In this document: positions 9,944-19,226 of the stretch, piece by piece
Layout: each line of letters opens with the position of its first letter
Position numbering within the stretch: position 1 is the stretch's first letter
From: Cytophagales bacterium
Lineage (GTDB): Bacteria; Bacteroidota; Bacteroidia; Cytophagales; Bernardetiaceae
Assembly: GCA_013299045.1 (NCBI GenBank)
Contig: JAAFJX010000007.1
Location: 62,001-126,000 of the forward strand
DNA: 64,000 nt
Reading direction: 5' to 3'
Notes under the pieces: model-generated
Told to the model about the DNA's origin: nothing
What the model saw: only the letters and a program-made list of their open reading frames with translations
Database searches by the model: none
Made by a program: the position numbers and the translations under genes

Positions 9944-10267
9944 ATGGATTTAGAAATTATCAAATTGATTCCGCTTGAGCACTACATTTACTTTAGTGTA
10001 GCGCTCTTTTGCATCGGCGTAGTGGGTGTTTTAATGCGAAAGAATGCACTTATTATTTTTATGTGTGTAGAGCTTATGCTGAATGCCACGAACCTTCTCC
10101 TAACGGCATTTTCTGCTTACAGAGGCGATGCTACTGGGCAGGTCTTTGTGTTTTTTATCATGGTGGTGGCTGCTGCTGAGGTGTCGGTGGGTTTAGCCAT
10201 TGTGGTTATGATATACCGCAACTCACGAACTACCGACGTAGGGATTTTGAACAATCTAAAGTGGTAG
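9944..10267 (+). CDS. nuoK: NADH-quinone oxidoreductase subunit K
   Basis: Small antiporter-like (MrpC-type) membrane subunit of complex I. Starting at the ATG at 9944 (MDLEIIKLIPLEHYIYFS) it has 107 residues and three membrane helices, the family standard. The functionally important buried glutamates are visible in MCVELMLNATNL (Glu near residue 38) and VVAAAEVSVGLAIV (Glu near 74). The frame is open to 9908 but the extra 12 residues are basic and not family-like. It lies between nuoJ and nuoL in the standard J-K-L order. Confidence 0.95.
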   Translation: MDLEIIKLIPLEHYIYFSVALFCIGVVGVLMRKNALIIFMCVELMLNATNLLLTAFSAYRGDATGQVFVFFIMVVAAAEVSVGLAIVVMIYRNSRTTDVGILNNLKW

Positions 10268-10333
10268 AGGCAAGGCATCAGAGAATAAAAAAACTTCAGT
10301 TTTGAGTTAGAACAAAAAAAAATAGCAGTAGCC

Positions 10334-12259
10334 ATGAGTGGTCTAGAAATTAGTATTGCATTGATTCCATTATTGCCATTTTTAGGCTTTTTGATTAATG
10401 GACTTGGTTTTAAGACAGTTCCTAAAAGTCTGGTAGGGCCTTTGGGTATTCTGGCAGTGGTAGCGTCTTTTGCGCTGACCCTCTCTGTCTTTATGCAGTT
10501 TAATGCACTAGGTAAACAGCCTATTTTGGTAAACCTTTTTGAATGGATTGCTTTTGGCGAAGTAAGCATTCGTTTCTCGTTTTTGGTAGACCAACTTTCG
10601 CTGCTTATGTTGATGGTAGTTACTGGCATAGGTTCTCTCATACACATTTACTCAATGGGCTACATGAGCCACGACGAGGGTTATGGTAAGTTCTTTGCCT
10701 ATCTTAACCTTTTTATGTTCTCAATGTTGCTTTTGGTAATGGGTTCTAATTACCTCATCATGTTCATTGGCTGGGAAGGCGTAGGGCTTTGTTCTTACTT
10801 ATTGATTGGCTTTTGGAACAAGAATAACGACTACAATGATGCGGCCAAAAAGGCTTTTATTATGAACCGAATAGGGGATTTGGGCTTTTTATTGGGTATT
10901 TTTATGCTTTTGGGTTTGTTTGGCAGTTTGGAGTATATTGAGGTTTTCAATAAAGTGGCTACTGGTACTTTCAGCGTAGGCGATGCCACCATTACCGCCA
11001 TTACTTTGCTTTTGTTTGTGGGCGCAATGGGTAAAAGTGCGCAAGTGCCGCTTTATACTTGGTTGCCAGATGCCATGGCAGGCCCCACACCTGTTTCTGC
11101 TCTCATACACGCTGCCACCATGGTTACTGCCGGAATCTATATGGTGGTGCGTTCCAATGCACTTTTTGTGCTTGCACCCTTCAGTTTGGAAGTTGTTGGT
11201 TATGTTGGTGTGCTCACCGCGCTTTTGGCAGCTACTATTGGCATCTTCCAGAACGACATCAAAAAAGTATTGGCATATTCTACAGTCAGTCAGTTGGGTT
11301 ATATGTTTTTGGCTCTGGGCGTAGGTGCTTTTACATCTGGTATGTTCCACGTCATCACACACGCTTTTTTCAAAGCCTTGTTGTTTTTGGGCGCTGGTAG
11401 TGTTATCCACGCCATGAGCAATGAGCAGGATATTCGCAACATGGGCGGCTTGGCCAAAGACCTCAAAATAACATACATCACGTTTTTGATTGCTTGTATT
11501 GCCATTTCGGGTATTCCGCCTTTTGCTGGCTTCTTCTCTAAAGACGAAATTTTGTTGCACGTTTTTGAACACAACAAGCTTTTGTACGCTTTGGCGGTTT
11601 TAGGCTCTGCCATGACCTCTTTTTATATGTTTCGCCTGCTCTTCCTAACCTTTAACGGCTCATTCAGAGGTACTGCACATCAGCGCGAGCATTTGCACGA
11701 ATCACCACTGGTTATGACTTTCCCTCTCATCGTTTTGGCCGTTCTTTCTATGGCAGGTGGCTTTATGGGCTTGCCGCCTGTTTTTTCGTCCACTAACTGG
11801 CTGGGGGCTTTTATGGAACCGCTTTTTGCAAATGCAAAAATTGTGAATCCGACTATGTTTGCGCACCCACACGCCTCACATACGATGGAGCTTATATTGA
11901 TGGGAGTTTCTACTTTTGTGGCGCTTGCGAGTATGTTAGTGGCCTTCGTGGTGTATGGCAAGGGTAAAAATATTCCTGCTGAAGATTCTACCTATCAGGG
12001 TGTTACGAAATTAGTTTATAACAAATATTACGTTGATGAGTTGTACAACAGCGCCTTTGTTAAGCCTTTGATGCGTGCTTCCGAGCTTTTCTATACTTTT
12101 GTAGACAAGCAAGTAGTTGATGGTATCGTGGAAGGTGTAGGCAAGATTGTTAAAGGCACTTCTGAACGTGTACGTACATTACAAACAGGCGATACCAGCT
12201 TTTATCTGCTTCTTATGGTAGCAGGCATTCTGACTATTTTGGCGCTAAACTTTTTATAA
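10334..12259 (+). CDS. nuoL: NADH-quinone oxidoreductase subunit L
   Basis: Largest proton-pumping, Mrp-antiporter-like subunit of complex I, at the distal end of the membrane arm. 641 residues with many hydrophobic helices. Hallmarks: FIGWEGVGLCSYLLIGFW near residues 148-165 (key Glu), AMGKSAQVPLYTWLPDAMAGPTPVSALIHAATMV near 235-268 (key Lys and His), and STVSQLGYMFLALGVGA near 316. A C-terminal lateral-helix region precedes a last membrane segment. It ends the unit: nuoM and nuoN, normally next, are absent and the following gene is an unrelated response regulator. Confidence 0.97.
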   Translation: MSGLEISIALIPLLPFLGFLINGLGFKTVPKSLVGPLGILAVVASFALTLSVFMQFNALGKQPILVNLFEWIAFGEVSIRFSFLVDQLSLLMLMVVTGIGSLIHIYSMGYMSHDEGYGKFFAYLNLFMFSMLLLVMGSNYLIMFIGWEGVGLCSYLLIGFWNKNNDYNDAAKKAFIMNRIGDLGFLLGIFMLLGLFGSLEYIEVFNKVATGTFSVGDATITAITLLLFVGAMGKSAQVPLYTWLPDAMAGPTPVSALIHAATMVTAGIYMVVRSNALFVLAPFSLEVVGYVGVLTALLAATIGIFQNDIKKVLAYSTVSQLGYMFLALGVGAFTSGMFHVITHAFFKALLFLGAGSVIHAMSNEQDIRNMGGLAKDLKITYITFLIACIAISGIPPFAGFFSKDEILLHVFEHNKLLYALAVLGSAMTSFYMFRLLFLTFNGSFRGTAHQREHLHESPLVMTFPLIVLAVLSMAGGFMGLPPVFSSTNWLGAFMEPLFANAKIVNPTMFAHPHASHTMELILMGVSTFVALASMLVAFVVYGKGKNIPAEDSTYQGVTKLVYNKYYVDELYNSAFVKPLMRASELFYTFVDKQVVDGIVEGVGKIVKGTSERVRTLQTGDTSFYLLLMVAGILTILALNFL

Positions 12260-12468
12260 CACTAGGCCAGCTATCGGCTTGCTTAACAGTTTATTTTTCT
12301 GTAAATATATCAAGCTATTTTTTTTTATACTTTTTTTTGCATTTTTGCGCTGTGGTTTCCTAAAGAAAAAAATTAGGCATAGTTTTTAAGGCTTTATAGA
12401 GTTAGTATCTCGATAAATAGTCTATCTAAGCCAGCCTTAAAACCAGCTTTGCGGAAGGCAAATTTACT

Positions 12469-13692
12469 ATGAAGTATAAAATTCTTGTAGCAGACGACTA
12501 CGAAAGCAATTTAGCCGTAATTGAAAGTATATTTGAAGAGTCTGGCGGCCAAATTTATGATATTCTTTACGCACATAATGGTATGTCGGCGTGTGAGATG
12601 GCTATACTCCATCAGCCCGACCTGATTATTATGGACTGGGAGATGCCGAAAATGTCGGGAATTGATGCCGTGCGCTACCTCAAAGGCCGCGAAGATACCA
12701 AGCATATTCCAATTATTATGACGACGGCCTTTACATCGTCCGAACACCTTGAGAAAGCACTTAAAACCGGAGCTACGGACTATGTTCGCAAGCCTATTGA
12801 TGAGATAGAGCTATTAGCACGTGTTAATTCTGCTTTGCAAATTGTAACCTCCTACAAAAAAATTATTATTCAAAAAAATGAAATAGAAGAGAAAACAACA
12901 AAGTTAGAAACTGCCTTATTAGAAATAGAAAAAAGCAATAATAAAATTATTAGTAGTATCAACTACGCCAAGCGCATACAAGAGGCTATGCTGCCGCCTA
13001 TGCCCTCTTTTGAGAGCCTCTTGCCAGAATCTTTTGTGCTTTTTAAACCTCGCGACTTAGTTAGCGGCGATTTTTATTGGCTTAGCGAAAAAGATGATAA
13101 AATTTTTGTGGCGGTGGTGGATTGCACAGGGCATGGTGTACCTGGCGCATTTATGTCCATGCTCGGCACGGCTTATTTAGGACAAATCATTGATGGGAAG
13201 CATATTAGCAGCCCCGAACTCATTTTGAGTGAGCTGAATATAGCCATAAAGGGCGCTCTCAAACAAGACGAAACCAATAACCGCGATGGCATGGAAATAG
13301 CGCTTTGTGTATTGGACAAGAAAAATCAAAAACTAGAGTTTGCGGGCGCAAAATCGCCACTTATTTACATCAAAAATCGTGAACTGACCGTCGTCAAAGG
13401 CGATAGGGTATCTATTGGAGGTCGTCAAAACGAAGGCAACTTTACCAAACACGTTATAGATTTAGACCCAAACGAACCCACTTGCTTTTATATTTTCTCG
13501 GACGGTTATCAAGACCAGTTCAATAGTGATATGCACGCCAAATTTATGGCCAAAAGGTTCAGAAAGCTGCTCCAGCGCGTACACAAGCTCCCTTTTCAGG
13601 AGCAGGGCCAAAATCTTAACAATATTATTGAGGACTGGATGCGCCATACCCGCCAAGTGGACGATATCCTTGTGTTGGGTTTTAAGGCTTAG
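12469..13692 (+). CDS. Response regulator with C-terminal SpoIIE/PP2C-type phosphatase
   Basis: A two-domain signalling protein of 407 residues. Residues 1-125 form a receiver domain: acidic pair in VADDYESN, phosphoacceptor Asp56 in LIIMDWEMP, Thr in MTTAFTS and Lys in VRKPID. A coiled linker (about 130-170, rich in Glu/Lys) leads to a PPM-type serine phosphatase: FKPRDLVSGDFYWL near 190, VAVVDCTGHGVPGAFMSMLG near 213, and FSDGYQDQ near 345, giving the acidic metal ligands. Such proteins typically dephosphorylate an anti-anti-sigma or similar partner in answer to a histidine kinase; neither is nearby. Cytosolic and probably monocistronic. Confidence 0.9.
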   Translation: MKYKILVADDYESNLAVIESIFEESGGQIYDILYAHNGMSACEMAILHQPDLIIMDWEMPKMSGIDAVRYLKGREDTKHIPIIMTTAFTSSEHLEKALKTGATDYVRKPIDEIELLARVNSALQIVTSYKKIIIQKNEIEEKTTKLETALLEIEKSNNKIISSINYAKRIQEAMLPPMPSFESLLPESFVLFKPRDLVSGDFYWLSEKDDKIFVAVVDCTGHGVPGAFMSMLGTAYLGQIIDGKHISSPELILSELNIAIKGALKQDETNNRDGMEIALCVLDKKNQKLEFAGAKSPLIYIKNRELTVVKGDRVSIGGRQNEGNFTKHVIDLDPNEPTCFYIFSDGYQDQFNSDMHAKFMAKRFRKLLQRVHKLPFQEQGQNLNNIIEDWMRHTRQVDDILVLGFKA

Positions 13693-13784
13693 CCTAGTAT
13701 TTGGGTTGCCTTTAGGTAAAGACAAAAAATTGCTCTAAATATGCAGTCATGGGCGAGTTTAGAAAACTCATAGGCATTGAATCT

Positions 13785-13815
13785 AAAAAGGAGCTATTTT
13801 ACCGTAGCTCCTTTT
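13785..13815. terminator. Bidirectional terminator between convergent genes
   Basis: AAAAGGAGCTA (13786-13796) and TAGCTCCTTTT (13805-13815) form an 11-bp stem with an 8-base loop, A-run on one side and T-rich DNA on the other. It sits between the ends of the response-regulator gene (+) and the PorP/SprF gene (-). Confidence 0.85.
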
Positions 13816-13837
13816 CGTTTTTTTTAGCAGAAAAATA

Positions 13838-14803
13838 CTAAAATCTAAAGCGTGGTGTTCTGAGCGGTGTCGGTACAGGTGGTTTAGGCATAGGCACACG
13901 ATAAAACAACGAAACTTCGTTAGAGGTAGGTTGTTTGGCAGCTTGTCCACTCATAACCAAATCAATAGAATAAACAGCGCGGAGTGAGCGGTCTTTCAAA
14001 AAATAACCACCCAGCATGAATATAATATCGTCTAGATTGTTAGAAGCCCTAGCGCCCAGGCCAGCCAAAAACTGTTCGTTGAAAGTGCCCAATACATTCA
14101 AATCCAAAGAGAGAGAATTGAAGTCTGTTTTAACAATGGCAGAGGGTGAAATCTTAACCGTTTCAGAAGCGTCTATGTGCGCACCACCCATGAGGTATAA
14201 ATGTGGTACAAGCGAGGTGATGCTATTCAGAGCATCAAATTTGAACTTAGACATGAGCAAGTGCGTAGAAGACAACCCTACCCAATACTTTTCAGTGCTA
14301 TATTGCATACCAAAGGCCAGGTCTGGTTTAAACTCGCTTACACGGCCTTCGGGAATAAGAGGGTCTGGCTTTTCGTAGCGAAACTTTGTGCCGTCAATGG
14401 CTAAGTTGAACAAACCGCTGCGCAAACCGAAAGAGAGCGTACCTCCGTTTTTGAGCGGCGCATGGTAAGCATACGAAAGTTGTGCTTGCATACTAGAAAT
14501 AGCGCCTATTCGGTCATTTACCAAAAGCAACCCCGCGCCACTCTTGATGCCAGGAATAGGCGTTGTGAATGAGGCTGTTATTGTATTGGGCGCGCCGCCA
14601 TCATCAAAGGTAGGCGTATAGGCTGTCCATTGGCTACGAAAAAAAGTAGAAAACTCCATAAAGTTAGGGTTGTTGCCCGTAGCAGCAGGGTTCAAATAAT
14701 GCCTATTGAACATGAACTGGCTAAATTGTGGGTCTTGCTGTGCATACGCTTGCTGGATACAACAAAAGGCCACAAAAGCACAAGAAAACAGTATTTTTTT
14801 CAT
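13838..14803 (-). CDS. PorP/SprF-family outer-membrane protein (type IX secretion / gliding)
   Basis: Outer-membrane beta-barrel of the kind that helps present adhesins secreted by the type IX system. The signal peptide ends AYAQ at about residue 21; the mature start QDPQFSQFMFNRHYLNPAATG is the family signature, and the rest alternates in the manner of beta strands (SQWTAY, LSYAYHAP, GGTLSFGLRSGLFNLAIDGTKF, LAFGMQYSTEKYWVGLSSTHL). 321 residues is typical. No SprB-like adhesin or other Gld/Spr gene is adjacent, so it is an orphan paralogue. A TATATTTG -7 element (minus strand, 14882-14889) would give a leader of about 70 bases. The C-terminal proline-rich tail is slightly unusual. Confidence 0.87.
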   Translation of the reverse strand: MKKILFSCAFVAFCCIQQAYAQQDPQFSQFMFNRHYLNPAATGNNPNFMEFSTFFRSQWTAYTPTFDDGGAPNTITASFTTPIPGIKSGAGLLLVNDRIGAISSMQAQLSYAYHAPLKNGGTLSFGLRSGLFNLAIDGTKFRYEKPDPLIPEGRVSEFKPDLAFGMQYSTEKYWVGLSSTHLLMSKFKFDALNSITSLVPHLYLMGGAHIDASETVKISPSAIVKTDFNSLSLDLNVLGTFNEQFLAGLGARASNNLDDIIFMLGGYFLKDRSLRAVYSIDLVMSGQAAKQPTSNEVSLFYRVPMPKPPVPTPLRTPRFRF

Positions 14804-14894
14804 AGCAAATTCTCGGAATGGTAAAGACTTAATTTTTTAGCAAAGGCCCAAGCATGGCATAATATCTCATGCACTAAGGCACAAATATAGAATT

Positions 14895-14927
14895 AAAAAA
14901 AAATAATTCTGCTTTTTTTGAGCAGAA
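14895..14927 (-). terminator. Terminator downstream of murF-alr
   Basis: On the minus strand TTCTGCT and AGCAGAA (14907-14913 with 14921-14927) form a 7-bp stem, followed by ATTATTTTTTTTT. It lies about 95 bases past the murF-alr stop and just upstream of the porP-like promoter. Confidence 0.6.
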
Positions 14928-15022
14928 AATAAAAGCCCAATAAAAATATTTTTTTATCATTCATTCCAAAACAAGTGAATTGGAGTGCCCCATACCATTT
15001 TTTGTTCATTTCAGGTGTTGGA

Positions 15023-17446
15023 TTACCAATAAAAGACTCGTCTGACACGAGGCCCAACGTTCGTCAAAATTTCATAGGGGATTGTTCCTATTTGCTCAGC
15101 CAGGCGTTGTATGGGCAGCTCTTCGCCAAAAACAATAACCTCATCGCCTTCTTTGGCGGGCACATCTCCCAGCAAGACCATGCACATATCCATGCAAATT
15201 GAGCCTATGGTGCTTACCGAATGACCGTTTATAAGCATTTGGCCATTTCCTAAGCCAAATCTGCGGTCGTAGCCGTCTGCATAGCCAATAGAAATTGTTG
15301 CTATTCGCGTATCTTGCTCGGAGCGCCCTCTCCGTCCATAACCAACCGTTTCTCCTTTTTTCAACATTTTTATCTGCGAAATTCTGGCTTTCAAGGTGCT
15401 AATAGGTCTTACCTCCCTGCTGTGTAGATTGGCCGTTTCCACGCCATAAAGCCCCATACCGAGCCGTACCATATCCAAGTGTGCTTCGGGATACCTAAGA
15501 ATACCTGCCGAATTAAGTATGTGCCGAAGTGGCTGATAGCCAATTTTTTGACTAAAAGAACTCGTTGCGGATAAGAACTTTTGAAACTGATTGCTGGTGA
15601 ACACGTCATGTTCAGCGCTTTCAGAGGCTGCCAAATGCGTAAAAATGGAAGCCACATACAGCGGAAGAGATGTAGCCATCAGTAAATGCGCTACACTGGG
15701 CAACTCCTCGGGCTCAAAACCCAGCCGTCTCATGCCTGTATCCACTTTTAAGTGCAGGGCGGGAACTTCTGTAATATTTTGGTTTTGAATGAACTGTATC
15801 CAGCTTTTTAGTAGTCTGAAACTATAAATTTCGGGCTCAAGGTTATGGTCTAGCAGCGCTTTGAAAGATTCTTGCTCTGGGTTCATAATCATGATTGGTA
15901 ACTGTATGCCTTGTTGCCGCAAAAACGCGCCCTCGTCAGTATAAGCAACCGCTAAGTAATGTACGCCATTGTAGGCTGCTAGTTTTGCAATTTCTTTATA
16001 ACCAGACCCATAAGCCAATGCCTTGACCATGACCATCAGTTTACAAGGTGTTTTTAGTTGTCTTTTATAAAAATTTAGATTGTGTAAAACAGCTTCTAAG
16101 CTAATTTCTAGAACAGTTCCATGCTGCTTGGCCTCCAGGGCTTTAATGACGCGCTCTAAAGCATATTTTCTTGCCCCCTTAACCAAAAACGCATAGCTTT
16201 GATTGATAGGCTCTTGGGCTAGTGCTTCCAGAACACTGTCCGTGTCTATAAAAAAACGAGTAGGTAATAGCTGCTGTGTGGTTTTAGGAATATTCTCGGC
16301 TATGTACCAAAGTTCTGATATGCCCTTTTCTAGTGCAATTTTTTGTGTTTCAAGGCTCAAAATTTCTGAATCTAGCCCCATTTGTAAGGGTTGAGAAAGA
16401 ATAGCAATTCTATGACCACGGTCTGCGGCCTGTTCGTTCATAAAGTCCAACGCCACGGGCAGGCTGCTGAGGTCGTTGCTATAAGCATCATCTATTAAAA
16501 GTGATTGTGCAATGCCTTCTTTAAGGCCCAATCGCATATCCAAACGCCTTAAAAACGTCAGGCTTTGTTGTATTTCTTTGGCGCTTAAGCCCAGTTCAAG
16601 AGCGGCCAAGATAGCGTGGACGGCGTTTTCAAGAGAGCTTTTGTCTTGAAAAGGCAGTTGAAAATCCCCTATATCGGGGTGTTTTATGAGCGTAGAGTCA
16701 TTAGGCAAACTACTGGTTTCTATATGCAAACCATCATTTTGTTCAAACGACCATGCCACCAAGCGCTCTGCCTCAAAATTAAGGCTCAAAAGCTCCTGTA
16801 AGTCTTGGTAATCGCTAGAGTAAATGATTTTGCGGCAATTCTTAAATAGCCGCGCTTTTTCTGATATTTTTTCTTGGCGGCATTCAAATCCTTCATCGTG
16901 GGCGCTGCCAATATTCGTAAAAATACCGATTGTAGGTTTTATGATGTGCTCTAAGCGCTGCATTTCTTGGGCTTTAGAAATACCCGCTTCAAAAATGCCC
17001 ACTTCGTGATAGTCGGCCATTTCCCAAACTGAAATAGCAACCCCAAGCTGAGAATTATAGCTTTTAGGGCTTTTTACAACAGCTCTGTATGGCATAAGCA
17101 ATTGCGCAAGCCATTCCTTGACGATAGTTTTGCCATTACTGCCCGTAATACCCACCACGGGGCAGTGCATTTGGCCGCGCTTGTAAGCTGCTAGCTCTTG
17201 CAAAAAGTGTAAGGACTCTGTTGTGCGCTCTAATGTTGCGTCCAAAAACTCATTTTCTGTGTTGTTTTGTACTACAAAGTGCCTAAAACCACGTTGATAG
17301 AGGTCTTTCAAAAATACATGACCATCATGGCGCTCGCCCTGAATCGCTACAAAAAAAGTATCCTTTGCACTAGCCCATTTGCGGCTATCCGTCAGCACCT
17401 TAAAATTTTTGTAGCGCTCATAAAACGCTTGAATATTTGCTTGCAT
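15023..17446 (-). CDS. Bifunctional MurF ligase - alanine racemase fusion
   Basis: One 807-residue protein carrying two consecutive steps of D-Ala use in peptidoglycan synthesis. Residues about 1-440 are MurF-like (adds D-Ala-D-Ala to UDP-MurNAc-tripeptide): LTDSRKW, VGITGSNGKTIVKEWL (ATP P-loop, near 105) and SLLIDDAYSNDL. Residues about 447-807 are alanine racemase, fold III: LEISLEAVLHNLNFYK, MVMVKALAYGSGY (PLP lysine, near 475), HLKVDTGMRRLGF, and SIGYADGYDRRFG plus GSICMDMCMV at the C-terminus. The fusion is common in Bacteroidota. The gene stands alone, with a terminator downstream. Confidence 0.95.
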   Translation of the reverse strand: MQANIQAFYERYKNFKVLTDSRKWASAKDTFFVAIQGERHDGHVFLKDLYQRGFRHFVVQNNTENEFLDATLERTTESLHFLQELAAYKRGQMHCPVVGITGSNGKTIVKEWLAQLLMPYRAVVKSPKSYNSQLGVAISVWEMADYHEVGIFEAGISKAQEMQRLEHIIKPTIGIFTNIGSAHDEGFECRQEKISEKARLFKNCRKIIYSSDYQDLQELLSLNFEAERLVAWSFEQNDGLHIETSSLPNDSTLIKHPDIGDFQLPFQDKSSLENAVHAILAALELGLSAKEIQQSLTFLRRLDMRLGLKEGIAQSLLIDDAYSNDLSSLPVALDFMNEQAADRGHRIAILSQPLQMGLDSEILSLETQKIALEKGISELWYIAENIPKTTQQLLPTRFFIDTDSVLEALAQEPINQSYAFLVKGARKYALERVIKALEAKQHGTVLEISLEAVLHNLNFYKRQLKTPCKLMVMVKALAYGSGYKEIAKLAAYNGVHYLAVAYTDEGAFLRQQGIQLPIMIMNPEQESFKALLDHNLEPEIYSFRLLKSWIQFIQNQNITEVPALHLKVDTGMRRLGFEPEELPSVAHLLMATSLPLYVASIFTHLAASESAEHDVFTSNQFQKFLSATSSFSQKIGYQPLRHILNSAGILRYPEAHLDMVRLGMGLYGVETANLHSREVRPISTLKARISQIKMLKKGETVGYGRRGRSEQDTRIATISIGYADGYDRRFGLGNGQMLINGHSVSTIGSICMDMCMVLLGDVPAKEGDEVIVFGEELPIQRLAEQIGTIPYEILTNVGPRVRRVFYW

Positions 17447-17531
17447 AACACCTTTTTATCAGTTTATTGGCTACAAAAAAAGAGGCTGTTTTTCGTATAT
17501 TCAATTATTTAACTTAAAATACACAAAAGAA

Positions 17532-17563
17532 TTTGCTTTTTTTTGAAGTAAGAGCTAGTTTTG
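17532..17563 (+). promoter_or_regulatory. Promoter for the permease gene
   Basis: TTTG (17532-17535), a 20-base spacer and TAGTTTTG (17556-17563): a near-exact Bacteroidota promoter. Expected transcript start about 17570, 39 bases before the permease ATG. Confidence 0.7.
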
Positions 17564-17608
17564 CCATAAGAATAGTTGCACGTAAAGACCTTTTTTTGAT
17601 TCATATTC

Positions 17609-18664
17609 ATGCTCAAGTTCATACTCAGACGGCTTTTTTACGGTGCTTTGGTAGTATTCGGAGTAACTGTTGTCGTTTTTTTTATCTTTCATGCCCTGCC
17701 CGGCGACCCTGCCAAAATGATTACCCATGGGCGCGCTGACCAAGAAACGCTCAACTTCGTCAATCATTATTATGGTTTAGACAAACCGCTTCCACATCAA
17801 TTGTTGATGTATTTGAACGATTTAAGTGTTGTTTCTGTTCATGCCAACACACCCGAAAATGCGCAAGAGTATGGCTATATGCTGAGCATTCCTGTAGGCG
17901 AGAGTGTGCTGGCGCTCAAGATGCCCTACTTTAGGCGCTCCTTCCTAACTAACAGGCGCGTGGGCGAGGTCATTATGGAAAATTTGGACGGTACTTTTTG
18001 GCTGGCTATGGGCGCTATGGGCTTTGCTGCTTTTTGGGGTATTCTGTTTGGCATTTTAGCCTCGCTAAAGCCCAATTCCTTTTGGGATCATTTTCTTATT
18101 TCGGCTTCCGTTTTTGGTATTTCCGCACCCTCTTTTGTTATTGGTATTACGCTTGCTATGATTTTTGGCTACCATTTGTCTGATTATACTGGGCTAGAGA
18201 TGACTGGTAGCCTTTGGGAACTAAACGACTACGGTGAACGGGTTTTTCGTCCTAAAAATCTTATTCTACCTGCCATCACGCTTGGCTTAAAACCTTTGGC
18301 TATTATTGCGCAACTGATGCGTAATTCTATGCTAGAAGTTTTTGGGCAGGATTTTATCCGTACAGCCAAGGCAAAGGGGCTTTCTTCCTACAAAATTGTG
18401 TTTAAACATGCCCTTAAAAATGCGTTGAACCCTGTTGTAACTGCGGTGTCGTCGTGGCTGGCAATTATGCTGGCTGGTGCTTTTTTTGTGGAATATATTT
18501 TCAGCTGGAAAGGGCTGGGTTACACCACCATCAATGCAGTCAATAAACTGGATTTTCCGATTATTATGGGTGCAACAGTTATTGTAGCCATTATGTTTGT
18601 GCTGATTAATATTGTTGTAGACATTGTTTATGCTTGGTTAGACCCCCGTGTGCGTTTGCATTAA
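17609..18664 (+). CDS. ABC transporter permease, DppB/OppB family
   Basis: Inner-membrane permease of a peptide or nickel-type ABC importer. 351 residues: the N-terminal MLKFILRRLFYGALVVFGVTVVVFF helix followed by HALPGDPA is the family signature, then a periplasmic loop of about 90 residues, then five more helices. The ATPase-contact (EAA) loop is visible as DFIRTAKAKGLSSYKIVFKHALKNALNPV near residues 247-275. The partner permease (OppC-like), ATPases and binding protein are not adjacent, so the rest of the transporter is elsewhere. The gene is followed 39 bases later by sixA. Substrate cannot be predicted. Confidence 0.9.
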   Translation: MLKFILRRLFYGALVVFGVTVVVFFIFHALPGDPAKMITHGRADQETLNFVNHYYGLDKPLPHQLLMYLNDLSVVSVHANTPENAQEYGYMLSIPVGESVLALKMPYFRRSFLTNRRVGEVIMENLDGTFWLAMGAMGFAAFWGILFGILASLKPNSFWDHFLISASVFGISAPSFVIGITLAMIFGYHLSDYTGLEMTGSLWELNDYGERVFRPKNLILPAITLGLKPLAIIAQLMRNSMLEVFGQDFIRTAKAKGLSSYKIVFKHALKNALNPVVTAVSSWLAIMLAGAFFVEYIFSWKGLGYTTINAVNKLDFPIIMGATVIVAIMFVLINIVVDIVYAWLDPRVRLH

Positions 18665-18703
18665 TTTTCTGGTAATAAATTCGTTAAAAGTAAAATAAGA
18701 ACA

Positions 18704-19216
18704 ATGAAAACGCTTTACATCATGCGCCATGCAAAATCTAGCTGGCGCGACATCGTTTTAGATGATTTTGAACGCCCACTCAACAAACGCGGTAAGCGTG
18801 ATTTGCCATTTATGAGTGAGCTTTTGGCCAAAAAGGGCGTAAAACCAGACGTACTCATAGCCAGCCCTGCTTTGCGAACCAAGGTTACGGCTGAAGTCCT
18901 GGCCGCGCATTTGGACTATCCGCTAGAAAAAATTGTTTGGGACTTGCACATTTATAACGAAGATGCAGACTATTTGCACGACTTGCTGAAAGGCTTGAAT
19001 GACGAGGAGCATTCTGCTGTTTTAGTTGGCCATAACCCTGCCGTAACGATTCTTGCTAACTCTCTCTGTATCAAAGATTATATTGACAATATGCCCACTT
19101 GTTGTATTTTTGCGATGGAGTTCAACACAAAAAGCTGGGCAGAGATTAGCAGCAGAAATAGCAAACTGCTATTTGTAGAGTTTCCGCGCAAGTATTTCCC
19201 AAAAGACGAGGAGTAG
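18704..19216 (+). CDS. SixA-like phosphohistidine phosphatase
   Basis: Cytosolic histidine-phosphatase of 170 residues. The catalytic RHA motif is at residues 8-10 (MKTLYIMRHAKSSW), followed by DFERPLNKRGKRD, ASPALRTKVTAEVLA with the second phosphate-binding Arg, and VLVGHNPAVTIL with the second catalytic His. This short form with no insert is the SixA branch, known for removing phosphate from histidine phosphotransfer proteins; other small phosphoesters are possible substrates. Probably transcribed with the upstream permease (39-base gap); convergent with the glycosyltransferase gene. Confidence 0.85.
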   Translation: MKTLYIMRHAKSSWRDIVLDDFERPLNKRGKRDLPFMSELLAKKGVKPDVLIASPALRTKVTAEVLAAHLDYPLEKIVWDLHIYNEDADYLHDLLKGLNDEEHSAVLVGHNPAVTILANSLCIKDYIDNMPTCCIFAMEFNTKSWAEISSRNSKLLFVEFPRKYFPKDEE

Positions 19217-19226
19217 ATTTATTTGT

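Noticed and set aside
10117-11613. Long frames antisense to nuoL
   Set aside because: Shadow frames; nuoL shows full family signatures.
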